From positions 372,001-436,000 of the forward strand of contig NZ_JALJRZ010000001.1 of the NCBI RefSeq assembly GCF_024519435.1: a stretch of 64,000 bases of DNA. The letters run 5' to 3'. Source of the stretch: Terrabacter sp. Ter38 (GTDB lineage Bacteria; Actinomycetota; Actinomycetes; Actinomycetales; Dermatophilaceae). Shown in pieces: positions 8,111-16,973 of the stretch; within the stretch, counting starts at the first letter, position 1; every line of letters begins with the position of its first letter. Both the position numbers and the translations under genes were made by a program. Below the pieces are notes generated by a model, which saw only the letters and a list, made by a program, of their open reading frames with translations, had not been told where the DNA came from and searched no databases.

Positions 8111-8590
8111 TGTCACCCGTCCGTGCAGCAGACCCGGATGGCGCAAGAACCCGACCGGACCGCACGTCGGCATCTGGCAGCCGGTCGATGGTCACCATGA
8201 CGAGACCGGTGGTCGAGGTGCGTTGAAACCATACGGTCGTTCACGTTCGGTCCTCGGTCCATCGCCGCCCTGGGCAAGGGTCAGTCAGCGGTCCGTGGGG
8301 CAGGATGCCCACGAGCGAGCAGAAACCGACAGAGGCCGCTGGAACGATCCGCAAGCCAGCCACCGCGTTCCGGCCGGTCCTCAGGCCAGCGAACGGGCTG
8401 AAACGCGCGCCTGCCCACCCAGCATGCAAGAAGCATTGGATGTTCGCCGACGATCGACGATATGAGCAATTCGCACCGATTCAGCGCCGGTCTCCAAGAG
8501 ATCGGCTGTGCGACTTCGAGGCATTCCCTGTGCTGCAACGCTTTCGGGTCTAGATTGGCACCCTCGGCGCCTTACAACGAAGGACCCGCC
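8111..8590. other. Intergenic stretch without a recognisable gene
   Basis: About 480 bp between the IS remnant and the phosphoesterase carries no frame I can support. G+C is visibly lower than in the housekeeping regions. TAGATT at 8551-8556, 40 bp before the next start codon, could be a -10 box; no convincing -35 box is seen. Confidence 0.5.
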
Positions 8591-11524
8591 ATGCAGCCGC
8601 GAAGACTCGTCGTGTCCGGGCTCACGAGTGCGGCCCTTATGGCGGGCACCGTCATGGCCGCACCGGCAGCTCGAGCCTCGGTGACCACCGTGCCTCGTCC
8701 TGACCACGTCGTGGTGCTGATTCTGGAGAACCATTCGTCAGGCGAGGTCCTGGGGAATCCGGCCGCCCCGTACATCAACTCCCTGGCGGCCTCGGGGGCG
8801 AACATGACCTCCTCGTTCGCTCTCACCCACCCCAGCCAACCGAACTACGTCGCGCTGTTCTCCGGCTCGGTGAATGGAGTCACCGACGACTCCTGCCCGA
8901 ACACCCTGAGCGCGGACAACCTCGGTGCCCAGCTCACCAACTCCGGGCAGGGCTTTGCCGGCTATGCCGAGGACCTGCCCAGTGTGGGCTACACCGGATG
9001 CACGAGTGGGTCGTACGCACGCAAGCACAGCCCGTGGGTGAACTTCACCAACGTGCCGGCCTCGGCCAACCGACCGCTGACCCAGTTCCCCGCCGACTAC
9101 TCCACCCTGCCGGCGGTGTCCATCGTGATCCCGAATCTGCAGCACGACATGCACGACGGATCGATAGCCCAAGGAGACGCGTGGGTCCAGGCGCAGCTGG
9201 ACGGCTACGTGCAGTGGGCCAAGCAGCACAACAGCGTCTTCCTGCTGACCTTCGACGAGGACGACAACACCGCGAACAACCAGATCCCGACCATCTTCCA
9301 GGGGCAGAACGTCCAGCCCGGGCAGTACTCCGAACACATCGACCACTACAACATCCTTCGCACCCTTCAGGATGCCTACGGCCTTGCCCCGATCGGCAAC
9401 AGTGCAACGGCTTCGCCCATCCTCGACATCTGGAAGCCAGACCTGAACGCGCCCCAGGCAAGTTTCACCACAACGTGCGTAGGGCTGACCTGCTCCGCGG
9501 ACGGCTCGGGCTCCACTGCTGCGACGGGTTCGCTCACCGGCTGGCGATGGACCTGGGGGGACGGCAGCGTAACAACGGAACCCACGCGAGCCAGCCATAC
9601 CTACGCGGCATCGGGCGACTTCACGGTGACCCTGCAGGTCACTGACGACCAAGGTCGGACCGGACAGACGACACGATCGGTCTCCCCTCGTACGCCTGGT
9701 CCGGTGGTCTTCGCCTCTGACGCCTTCAACCGCACCGTGACCGCGGGGTTGGGATCCGCCGACGTGGGCGGCGCCTGGGCGCTGGTCGGAAGCGCCAGCA
9801 CCTTCTCCGTCACACCGGGAGCCGCGTCTCTCGTCCAGTCCAAGGCGGGCGCTGGGCTGACCGCTTACCTGCCCTCCGCCAAGAGCACCGACACCGACGT
9901 CCAGATGGCCGTGGCCACCAACCCGCTGCCCAACTCCAACGGTCTCTACCTCACCATGCTCGGCCGCCGGGTCGGCACGAACATGGAGTACGAGGGCAAG
10001 GCTCGGGTTCGGGGGGACGGCTCCGTGGTGATCAGCCTCAGCATGCTGACCGGCACCGCGACGGCCGTGACTCTGAAGAGTGAAGTGGTGGCGGCGGGAG
10101 TGTCGCTATCCGCGGGTATGCCGCTCAACACCCGACTGCAGGTCACCGGTACCTCTCCGACCACCCTCCGATGGAAGGTGTGGTCGGGCGCTTCAGAACC
10201 GGCCACCTGGCAACTCACCGCAACCGACAGCACTGCGGTCCTTCAGGCCGCCGGAGCCGTGGGCATCACGACCTACCTGTCCAGCAGCAGCACGATCGCG
10301 CCGGTCACCGCGAAGCTCAGCGCATTCAGTGCCCGAGGAACGGCCCCACCGGTGAACCAGCCGCCGACGGCGGCGTTCACCGCTACCGCGGCGAATCTGG
10401 TGGCGACGTTCGACGCGACGGCTTCGAGTGACCCCGACGGGACGGTCACCGGCTATGCCTGGGACTTCGGGGACACCGGCAGCGGCACCGGCAGCAGGCC
10501 GACTCACACGTACGGCAGCGCCGGCAGCTACCCGGTCAAGCTGACCGTGACCGACGACCAGGGCGCGACCAACTCGGTCACCAAGACGGTCACGGTGACG
10601 GCCCCACCGGTGAACCAGCCGCCGACGGCGGCGTTCACCGCTACCGCGGCGAATCTGGTGGCGACGTTCGACGCGACGGCTTCGAGTGACCCCGACGGGA
10701 CGGTCACCGGCTATGCCTGGGACTTCGGGGACACCGGCAGCGGCACCGGCAGCAGGCCGACTCACACGTACGGCAGCGCCGGCAGCTACCCGGTCAAGCT
10801 GACCGTGACCGACGACCAGGGCGCGACCAACTCGGTCACCAAGACGGTCACGGTGACGGCCCCACCGGAGGCGCCGATCGCCGCGGACGACTTTGGCAGG
10901 ACGGTTGCCATCGGCTGGGGTTCGGCTGACGTCGGCGGAGCGTGGACGACCTCGAGTGGGAGCAACTTCGCTGTCTCCAACGGAACAGGGTCGCTGACCA
11001 TGAAGACCGCCGGGTCCGGTCCCGCGATATATCTGAACTCGGCGTCGGCCAGCGACGCCGATCTGCAGTTCACCTTCGCGCCGGACAAGGCCGCCACCGG
11101 CGGTGGCTACTACCTCACGGCAGTCGGGCGCCGGGTCGCCAACATCGGCGAGTACCGGGCGAAGGTGCACGTGTTGGCCGGTGGCTCCGTCCGAGTGGCC
11201 CTCACCTTCTCGAGCTCGACCAACGTCGAGTCGACCATGGTGGCCGAGGCCGTCGTCCCGAATCTGACCGTGAGCCCCGGAGACGTTGTCCAGGTACGTT
11301 TCCAAGCGTCCGGTACGAGCAGCACGACCCTGCGCGCCAAGGTCTGGAAGGTGGGTAGCGCCGAACCGGGGACCTGGATCGTCTCGACCGTCGATGCACG
11401 AGCGGGGATGCAAACATCGGGTGGCGTGGGACTGTGGACCTATCTCTCCTCCACAGCAACGAACGCCCCGCTCGTCCTCCGCATCGACAATCTACGCCTC
11501 GTCCGGCCGTCCACCACTCCCTGA
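8591..11524 (+). CDS. Secreted phosphoesterase with PKD domains
   Basis: The 977-residue exported protein starts with a signal peptide ending near PAARA (about residue 29). Residues 35-285 are a phosphoesterase of the acid phosphatase/phospholipase C type: ENH at 46-48, HPSQPNY at 80-86 and TFDEDD at 220-225 match metal-binding positions of that superfamily. Then come a PKD domain (about 286-375), a jelly-roll-like domain, two identical PKD domains (about 585-756) and a second jelly-roll-like domain. ATG 8591 was chosen over upstream codons because GAAGGA precedes it and the signal peptide follows directly. It probably acts on extracellular phosphate esters; the substrate is unknown. It is cargo of the tRNA-bounded region. 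Confidence 0.85.
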   Translation: MQPRRLVVSGLTSAALMAGTVMAAPAARASVTTVPRPDHVVVLILENHSSGEVLGNPAAPYINSLAASGANMTSSFALTHPSQPNYVALFSGSVNGVTDDSCPNTLSADNLGAQLTNSGQGFAGYAEDLPSVGYTGCTSGSYARKHSPWVNFTNVPASANRPLTQFPADYSTLPAVSIVIPNLQHDMHDGSIAQGDAWVQAQLDGYVQWAKQHNSVFLLTFDEDDNTANNQIPTIFQGQNVQPGQYSEHIDHYNILRTLQDAYGLAPIGNSATASPILDIWKPDLNAPQASFTTTCVGLTCSADGSGSTAATGSLTGWRWTWGDGSVTTEPTRASHTYAASGDFTVTLQVTDDQGRTGQTTRSVSPRTPGPVVFASDAFNRTVTAGLGSADVGGAWALVGSASTFSVTPGAASLVQSKAGAGLTAYLPSAKSTDTDVQMAVATNPLPNSNGLYLTMLGRRVGTNMEYEGKARVRGDGSVVISLSMLTGTATAVTLKSEVVAAGVSLSAGMPLNTRLQVTGTSPTTLRWKVWSGASEPATWQLTATDSTAVLQAAGAVGITTYLSSSSTIAPVTAKLSAFSARGTAPPVNQPPTAAFTATAANLVATFDATASSDPDGTVTGYAWDFGDTGSGTGSRPTHTYGSAGSYPVKLTVTDDQGATNSVTKTVTVTAPPVNQPPTAAFTATAANLVATFDATASSDPDGTVTGYAWDFGDTGSGTGSRPTHTYGSAGSYPVKLTVTDDQGATNSVTKTVTVTAPPEAPIAADDFGRTVAIGWGSADVGGAWTTSSGSNFAVSNGTGSLTMKTAGSGPAIYLNSASASDADLQFTFAPDKAATGGGYYLTAVGRRVANIGEYRAKVHVLAGGSVRVALTFSSSTNVESTMVAEAVVPNLTVSPGDVVQVRFQASGTSSTTLRAKVWKVGSAEPGTWIVSTVDARAGMQTSGGVGLWTYLSSTATNAPLVLRIDNLRLVRPSTTP
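10342..10857 (+). repeat. Perfect tandem duplication, 2 x 258 bp
   Basis: The DNA at 10342-10599 repeats at 10600-10857 with no difference that I can find, and the first 11 bases recur at 10858. Each unit encodes one 86-residue PKD domain. Nucleotide identity means a recent duplication or active gene conversion, or an assembly artefact. Confidence 0.85.
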
Positions 11525-12195
11525 GGCTGAGGCCGCCTCGCGACGCCACTGGCGGGGTGCCGCGCTCGGACCGCCCTATGCGGAGACAGTCGACCACCCG
11601 AGTGCGAGCGACCTCACCTCAGCCCAGCGCCACGACCGACGTTGGCGCACAGGTCGATGCCGGCCACGGTGTGTGGGTTGTGGCGCCTCCCAGCGCCCAT
11701 GGGTGCCCCCCGGGGTCCCTCTGGCTGTCAAGGCCCCTCTGTGGCCCGTCTAGCAAGCCAGGGGTTCAAGACTCACGAGAATGTGGGCCCTGCGGCGCTC
11801 GGTCGTTGAAGCGCGAGGCGGGCTCGGCGGGGGTTCTCGTTCGCGAAGCCGAACCACCGCACCGGAACGGGCCCAGCGTGCTGATCTGATCGGAGCAGCT
11901 TCACCCAGCAGCGCGCCACCCTAGTGCTCGACCTCGCCGTGGAAGGGTTGTTCCAGCGCCGTTCGTTCGTGCTGCGGGATGCCCCAGGACCCGGCGGACC
12001 GCACTCCGTGACAGCGCAAGGAAGTGACGCAACGGCGGCCGGTTTGCAGACGGCTCAGGCTGTCGTTTGCCTAGGGCCCTGCTCCCCAGTGGGCGATCAG
12101 TGGGCTGATGCGGGAGTTGATGGCAATAGGCGGTTCCTGGCTGCTAACAAGGCAAGCGGCAGACGTCACGAGGTGGGCATGGTACGAGTGTACGA
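11525..12195. other. Non-coding stretch in the accessory region
   Basis: About 670 bp after the phosphoesterase carries no supported gene. Short open frames here have no ribosome site and no family resemblance. I see no long repeat or terminator. Confidence 0.5.
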
Positions 12196-12239
12196 ACTCA
12201 TAATCCGTCGGCCCAGGGCTCAAGCCCCTGCTGCCCCAC
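12196..12239 (+). repeat. Second copy of tRNA 3' half (putative att site)
   Basis: This 44-bp segment aligns without gaps to 6966-7009 of the CAT tRNA, with 38 of 44 bases equal in my hand alignment; the first 16 are identical. The T-arm differs but still pairs perfectly (CAGGG-CTCAAGC-CCCTG), so the changes are compensatory. The 5' half of a tRNA is absent. It looks like the right-hand attachment site of an integrated element. Confidence 0.65.
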
Positions 12240-12929
12240 GGGACACCCGGTCGCACCGGCCGGGGCCACGGTGGGGCTGACCGGCGGAGTGCGACCACCG
12301 CCGGCCAGTCCTGCACCGAGTGGTCCGCTCGCGGACCACTCGGCACCCGGACGGTTTGAGGGGTGAGCACGGACCCGGGGGTGGGAGTCGGGCCGGGTGC
12401 TCCTCGGCCACGAGGGCCGCGCCGTCCGCTGGGCCACGCCGACCCTTCTCCCGAGAAGGGGCCCTGCGGGCCTGTTCCCAGTGTCCCCCGCCCACCCGCG
12501 TCCCGTGAGGAAACCGCACAGATCGGGCCAGTGAGGACACCGGCCCACCCCGGCCCAGACGTCACCGGACAGCGGTCGGGGCGGGTCCCGCCGACTCCCC
12601 CGGCAGAACCCACCCCGTCCTCACCCCCCGGCGGCTCCCCACCGGTCCTTCCCCGACCCGTCCCCCCACGGTTCTGGTCGGGCTTCCTCCCCCACAACGA
12701 CCACTGTGCCGTGCGGACTGCAAGATCGAAACCCCCAAATGCCGTCGTTTCCGCAAGATTGCCGCAAGCCGGCCACGGGATCTGTCGCGTCACGTTGCTC
12801 GGGCCGATCCTTCCGCCGGTCGCCTTCGTGACCTGCCCAGGCGACGCGGCGGGCCCGCGTTCAGCGTCGTCGCCGGGTCCTCCAGCGCGACGGCCAGCGA
12901 CGCCCGTTCGGTGCCCCCGACCACGCGCT
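12240..12929. other. Proline-rich, probably non-coding stretch
   Basis: Long open frames on both strands here are low-complexity (Pro, Gly, Arg) and mirror each other, as expected of very high-G+C DNA. I see no credible protein. It contains the palindrome at 12316 and leads into a metalloprotease remnant. Confidence 0.5.
12316..12343. repeat. Perfect 12-bp inverted repeat
   Basis: CCGAGTGGTCCG (12316-12327) and its exact complement (12332-12343) flank a 4-nt loop, 77 bp past the tRNA 3' half. No gene end is adjacent, so it is not an obvious terminator. It could be a recombination or nicking site of the former element, or a replication hairpin. Confidence 0.5.
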
Positions 12930-13325
12930 CTCGGTCACCGAGAAGTCACGATGGCAGCGGCTCATCACCGCGCAGATCACGGTGCTCGACGACTCGTACG
13001 GCGGCAGGACGGCGCCCGACGCCGCCGACTCGCTCGAGGAGTCCATGCCGGGCGGACGGCCGGCACGTACGCCGATGGCGAGGCGCTGACCCACGAGCTC
13101 TACCACCGGCTCATGCTGAGCACACCTTCAAGGGTGCCTGCTCCGCGAGCGGCGACCTCGTGGCCGACACCTCGCGAGAAGCCGTCCCGCAGTTCGACTG
13201 CCCCACGCGCGCCGACACGGGCAGCGCGCCGGAGCTCGACCCGATCCACAACGTCACGGACTCCACGCAGGACTCGTGCATGAACATGTTCACCCGGGCC
13301 AGGTCGAGCGATGAACGACGCTCGG
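12930..13325 (+). pseudogene. Remnant of M43-type zinc metalloprotease
   Basis: Fragments of a secreted metalloprotease occur in order but in different frames: ITAQITVLDDSYGG, then a deletion, then ALTHELYHRLML carrying the HExxH zinc motif, then a shift to HTFKGACSASGDLVADTS, FDCPTRADTG, DPIHNVTDSTQDSCMNMFT. These match the catalytic domain of the M43 (pappalysin/cytophagalysin-like) family in its usual order. The N-terminal half is missing. The gene is dead. Confidence 0.75.
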
Positions 13326-13406
13326 GTCGCCTTCCGCAAGGTCCCGACCACCTGACCGTGGCTGCCCCGCACCGCAGATGGCGTATGCCGTGTGCTGCAG
13401 ACGTCC

Positions 13407-13436
13407 GAGCCCGCCGGCCTCGTGGCCGGCGGGCTC
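13407..13436. terminator. Terminator hairpin
   Basis: A perfect 13-bp stem (13407-13419 with 13424-13436) closes the loop TCGT. It lies just beyond the stop of the minus-strand gene at 13455 and probably ends its transcript. Confidence 0.75.
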
Positions 13437-13454
13437 TGATGCGTTCCGTTCCGG

Positions 13455-14261
13455 TCAGAAGCCCGGGAAGATCGCACGAAGGGCCGGTAGGTGCTCGGCG
13501 CCGGTGACGTCGTCGGGAGTGTGCTCGGCATCGAGCCGGCCGTACACGAGGCGAACGAGCGACTCTGCGGGCAGCACGACGTCGGTGGTGCCGGCAGAGG
13601 ACTCTCCGCCGGACGCCGTCGCGGCGGCCGCGTCGACGGGCTCCAGGCGGATCGCGTCCGCGTCGACGTCGAGCCGGAAGCGGCGCTCGGTCTCGTGCGT
13701 CTCGAGAACGACCGAGGTGGGGGCGACGTCCGCCGACGGTCGGCCGGCGAAGGCGACCGTGCCCGGCAGCCGGTCGACGAGCAGGTCCACCGCCTCAGGC
13801 CCCACGGTCGCGGCAGGGTCGAGGACGACCTCGACGTCCCACGTGTGCACGGCGTGCTCGGCCAGCCGGGCGGCGGCGACTCCCGAGAGGTCGGACGGTC
13901 CTCCGAAGAGCTCCACCTCGAACGGCGCACCGGACGACGCGACCTCCTCCAGCCGCGCGACGAAACGGTCGTTGGCGACGACGCTCTCGCTGACCTGGTC
14001 GGCCGGCGCCATGGCGTCCCACCGCGCCCACACGGCCTTGAAGTCGTCACCGTCCGGGGCGGTGCCGGCGGCGAGACCCGCGTCGAGGAAGAGGCCGAAG
14101 ATCTCGGCCTGGCTCCCGAGGTGGGACGCGACCTGGGCGATGCTCCAGTCGGCGGGGTAGGCCCGATGGCCGTACTGCGTCGGCTCGACGCGGTCGAGGA
14201 CGTCGCGGAACCTCTCGTGAGACGTGCGGACGGCGTCGATCCAGGCTGCCTGCGGGGTCAT
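13455..14261 (-). CDS. Maleylpyruvate isomerase/DinB-type protein
   Basis: The 268-residue protein has the N-terminal four-helix DinB-like bundle (the mycothiol-dependent maleylpyruvate isomerase N-domain), with WSIAQVASHLGSQAEIF at about 40-56 and the later histidine segment LAEHAVHTWDVEVVL. These would form the metal site. Many actinobacterial members have no proven substrate; thiol-dependent S-transferase or isomerase activity is a family guess. ATG 14261 follows GGAG at good spacing. Confidence 0.78.
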   Translation of the reverse strand: MTPQAAWIDAVRTSHERFRDVLDRVEPTQYGHRAYPADWSIAQVASHLGSQAEIFGLFLDAGLAAGTAPDGDDFKAVWARWDAMAPADQVSESVVANDRFVARLEEVASSGAPFEVELFGGPSDLSGVAAARLAEHAVHTWDVEVVLDPAATVGPEAVDLLVDRLPGTVAFAGRPSADVAPTSVVLETHETERRFRLDVDADAIRLEPVDAAAATASGGESSAGTTDVVLPAESLVRLVYGRLDAEHTPDDVTGAEHLPALRAIFPGF

Positions 14262-14360
14262 GCTGGCTCCATCTGCTCCACGGGATACGGTCTCAATCGC
14301 CAACCGCCCGACGGCGTCCCTGATTCCCGCCCGGCCGAGAGACGGACATCGTGCCCATCA

Positions 14361-14392
14361 GTCACATGCGTCACATGCGTCACATGCGTCAC
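14361..14392. repeat. 9-bp direct repeats upstream of the M23 peptidase gene
   Basis: GTCACATGC is repeated three times in tandem and followed by a partial GTCAC, about 165 bp before the peptidase start. It may be a cluster of regulator sites or a slippage-prone repeat. No known operator was recognised. Confidence 0.5.
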
Positions 14393-14556
14393 GGATTCCC
14401 GACGCATGTTGGCGGGAACCGCCCCGTGCGCAACGGCTCGACCTATGGTGGTCGAGACCGGCCGGTCAGGACGTGGGGGCCATCCGGTTGCGGCGGCATG
14501 ACCGCCGGGACAGTGTCGATGGTGACAGCGGACGTGCCTCGAGGGGTGGCTTGACG

Positions 14557-15957
14557 GTGACAGATGCCAATGAGCACGGTGGTCCGTTCGTCCTGAACAT
14601 CAGGATGAGCGGTCGTCTCGTGCCCTTCGCGACGTTGCTGCTGATCTTCGCCCTGCTGCCTTTTCTCGGGGGCAGCGCCCCTACGACCCCGACGGCGTCG
14701 GTCGTGCTCGCGGCCGGCTCACCCGCCGCGGTCCAGGATGCCGTCGCCGCAGTCGGCCAGGCCCGCAAGGAGCTGACGGGATCAGTGGCCAGCTCGCAGA
14801 CGGTCGCGCTGGCCCCGGTCGACTCCGCGTTCAGCGCCGCCATCGGAGGCGGCCTTTTCATGTTCCCGGCCATCAGTCTGGCGCCCGCCACGGCTGAGGC
14901 CATCGCCGCCCCGATCATCGGCGGTCCGCTGTTCATCCACCCGGTCCCCGGCGGCGAGACCTCGCCCTTCGGACCGCGCATCCACCCGCTCCTCGGCCGT
15001 CCGATGTTCCACACCGGCATCGACCTCGCTGCCGCCTGTGGGACCCCGATCCACGCAGCCGCCGACGGCACCGTCATCTACGCCCGTGTCTCCGCGTCGT
15101 GGGGTGGACGCACGATCATCCAGCACACCCCGACGCTCAAGACGGCCTACGGCCACCAGTCGAAGTTCCTCGTCACCGAGGGCCAGCACGTCAAGCAGGG
15201 CCAGGTCATCGGCCTGAGCGGCACCACGGGATGGTCGACCGGCTGCCACCTGCACTTCGACGTCATCGTCAACGACCGCTACGTCGACCCTGCGCCGTAC
15301 CTCGGCTTCCCGCCGTCAGACACCGCTTCCGTGCCGTATGCCGTCGTCCCGCACCTCGTGCTCGACCCGGGCGGCCGCGTGATCCGGACCGTCGCCGACG
15401 GCGATGTGCCGATCCCGCAGGCGACGCAGGCCCCGACCGACACGAGGAGCACGGGCGGTCGGCCGCCGACCACGACCCCCACCACGTCGCAGCCCGGGAC
15501 CACGACGGGCACGCCGACGACGCGTCCCTCGACGACGACGAGCGCCCCGAGCCCGACGACCACGTCGAAGCCCACGATGACCAAGCCGTCGCCCACCACG
15601 ACGACGAGCTCGCCGTCGACGACGGTCCCGCCGACGACGCCTGCTCCGAGTACGACCACGACGACGACGGTCCCGCCGAGCACGACGACGACGGCCCCGC
15701 CGAGCACGACCCCGACGACGAGCGACCCGTCGAGCACGACCCCGAGCGACCCGCCGCCGCCGTCGTCGGTGTCTCCGAGCGATCCCACGGACGCCCCCGT
15801 CGTGGTGGACCCGACGTCGACGGGGACTGTCACCGCGACGGCGACCCAGGTGCTCAAGACGGCGACGGAGGTCGCGACCGCGATCGCCTCGGCCGGCGAC
15901 ACCTCGACCAGCCAGCCGACCGCCTCCTCGACGACAGCGGCCGAGGGCGGCGCCTGA
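14557..15957 (+). CDS. Exported M23 (LytM-type) peptidase
   Basis: The roughly 466-residue protein has an N-terminal export or membrane segment (about 20-38, PFATLLLIFALLPFLGG). Then comes an M23 peptidase domain at about 130-245 with zinc ligands His152/Asp156 in FHTGIDLAA and His233 in CHLHFDV. Such enzymes cut peptidoglycan cross-bridges or act in its remodelling. Residues after about 300 are a long Thr/Pro/Ser linker, likely crossing or lying in the cell wall. The start is uncertain: GTG 14557 fits the GAGGGG site at 14541-14546 best; TTG 14551 and ATG 14605 are alternatives. Confidence 0.85.
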   Translation: MTDANEHGGPFVLNIRMSGRLVPFATLLLIFALLPFLGGSAPTTPTASVVLAAGSPAAVQDAVAAVGQARKELTGSVASSQTVALAPVDSAFSAAIGGGLFMFPAISLAPATAEAIAAPIIGGPLFIHPVPGGETSPFGPRIHPLLGRPMFHTGIDLAAACGTPIHAAADGTVIYARVSASWGGRTIIQHTPTLKTAYGHQSKFLVTEGQHVKQGQVIGLSGTTGWSTGCHLHFDVIVNDRYVDPAPYLGFPPSDTASVPYAVVPHLVLDPGGRVIRTVADGDVPIPQATQAPTDTRSTGGRPPTTTPTTSQPGTTTGTPTTRPSTTTSAPSPTTTSKPTMTKPSPTTTTSSPSTTVPPTTPAPSTTTTTTVPPSTTTTAPPSTTPTTSDPSSTTPSDPPPPSSVSPSDPTDAPVVVDPTSTGTVTATATQVLKTATEVATAIASAGDTSTSQPTASSTTAAEGGA

Positions 15958-16113
15958 GTCGTCCTCAGGCGTGGCGCGGGGCCACCCGGCGACGGTTGCC
16001 GGTCCTGTTTCGGCAGACGATCGGGTGCGCGTGCGTCCTCGGCACTCCTCACGATTCGGGCACGCTCGGCGCGGAGGGTGCTCCGCGGTCCCCGGAGCCG
16101 ATAGGTTTCCGGG

Positions 16114-16908
16114 ATGGACGACGTGAACCCCGACACCGCGGCGCCGAGCGATCGCACCCCGGACCCGCCCCGCGACCCTATGGTCGTCATCGACGGCGTC
16201 AACAAGCACTTCGGCGACCTGCACGTGCTGCGCGACATCAACCTCACCGTCGGCAAGGGCGAGGTGGTCGTCGTCCTCGGGCCGTCCGGCTCGGGCAAGT
16301 CGACGCTGTGCCGCGCCATCAACCGCCTCGAGACCATCGAGTCGGGCACCATCTCGATCGACGGCACGGCACTGCCCGAGGAGGGCAAACCGCTCGCGCA
16401 GCTGCGTGCCGACGTCGGCATGGTCTTCCAGTCCTTCAACCTGTTCGCGCACAAGACGATCCGCGACAATGTGACGCTCGGACCGATGAAGGTCCGCAAG
16501 AAGTCCAAGTCCGACGCGGACCAGCAGGCGACCGACCTGCTCAAGCGCGTCGGCGTCGAGGCGCAGGCCGACAAGTACCCCGCCCAGCTCTCCGGCGGAC
16601 AGCAGCAGCGGGTCGCCATCGCGCGCTCCCTCGCCATGGGGCCCAAGGTCATGCTCTTCGACGAGCCCACCTCGGCCCTCGACCCGGAGATGGTCAACGA
16701 GGTCCTCGACGTCATGGTCGGGCTCGCCAAGGAGGGCATGACGATGATCGTCGTCACCCACGAGATGGGCTTCGCCCGCAAGGCGGCCGACCGGGTCGTC
16801 TTCATGGCCGACGGCCAGATCGTCGAGGTCGGCACGCCGCAGGAGTTCTTCACCCACCCGAAGAGCGAGCGCGCCAAGGACTTCCTCGGCAAGATCCTCA
16901 CCCACTGA
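16114..16908 (+). CDS. gluA: Glutamate/polar amino-acid ABC transporter ATPase
   Basis: The 264-residue ATPase powers uptake of a polar amino acid, probably glutamate. Walker A is GPSGSGKST (56-64), the signature LSGGQQQR (159-166) and Walker B VMLFDE (179-184), followed by the switch His in VVTHEMGFA. The first 22 residues are a Pro/Asp-rich extension before the usual start, and no strong ribosome site precedes ATG 16114, so translation could begin at ATG 16180. It is followed by the binding protein and two permeases in gluABCD order. Confidence 0.92.
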   Translation: MDDVNPDTAAPSDRTPDPPRDPMVVIDGVNKHFGDLHVLRDINLTVGKGEVVVVLGPSGSGKSTLCRAINRLETIESGTISIDGTALPEEGKPLAQLRADVGMVFQSFNLFAHKTIRDNVTLGPMKVRKKSKSDADQQATDLLKRVGVEAQADKYPAQLSGGQQQRVAIARSLAMGPKVMLFDEPTSALDPEMVNEVLDVMVGLAKEGMTMIVVTHEMGFARKAADRVVFMADGQIVEVGTPQEFFTHPKSERAKDFLGKILTH

Positions 16909-16973
16909 ACCAACCAAGACAGGGCACGTCCGGCACGTGGCGGGACGTGAGCAACCACCAGGGAGGAACCCAG

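Larger units (their letters stand above)
7012..12239. other. Accessory region bounded by tRNA 3' sequences
   Basis: From the tRNA 3' end to a second, direct-oriented copy of the tRNA 3' half lies about 5.2 kb of foreign-looking DNA. It holds an IS3-type remnant, a secreted phosphoesterase and long stretches without genes. This is the layout of an element integrated into a tRNA gene, but no integrase, relaxase or replication gene remains. A decayed integrative element is inferred. Confidence 0.55.

Noticed and set aside
12071-13283. Long overlapping frames on both strands in the accessory region
   Set aside because: Pro/Gly/Arg-rich, mirrored and without start sites. Only the protease fragments near 12930-13325 look derived from a real gene.
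13455-14261. True maleylpyruvate isomerase of the gentisate pathway
   Set aside because: No gentisate pathway gene is nearby and the family is broad; only the fold-level name is justified.
15460-15780. Tandem DNA repeat of ACGACG type
   Set aside because: It is the coding sequence of the Thr/Pro/Ser linker of the M23 peptidase; irregular, with no fixed unit.
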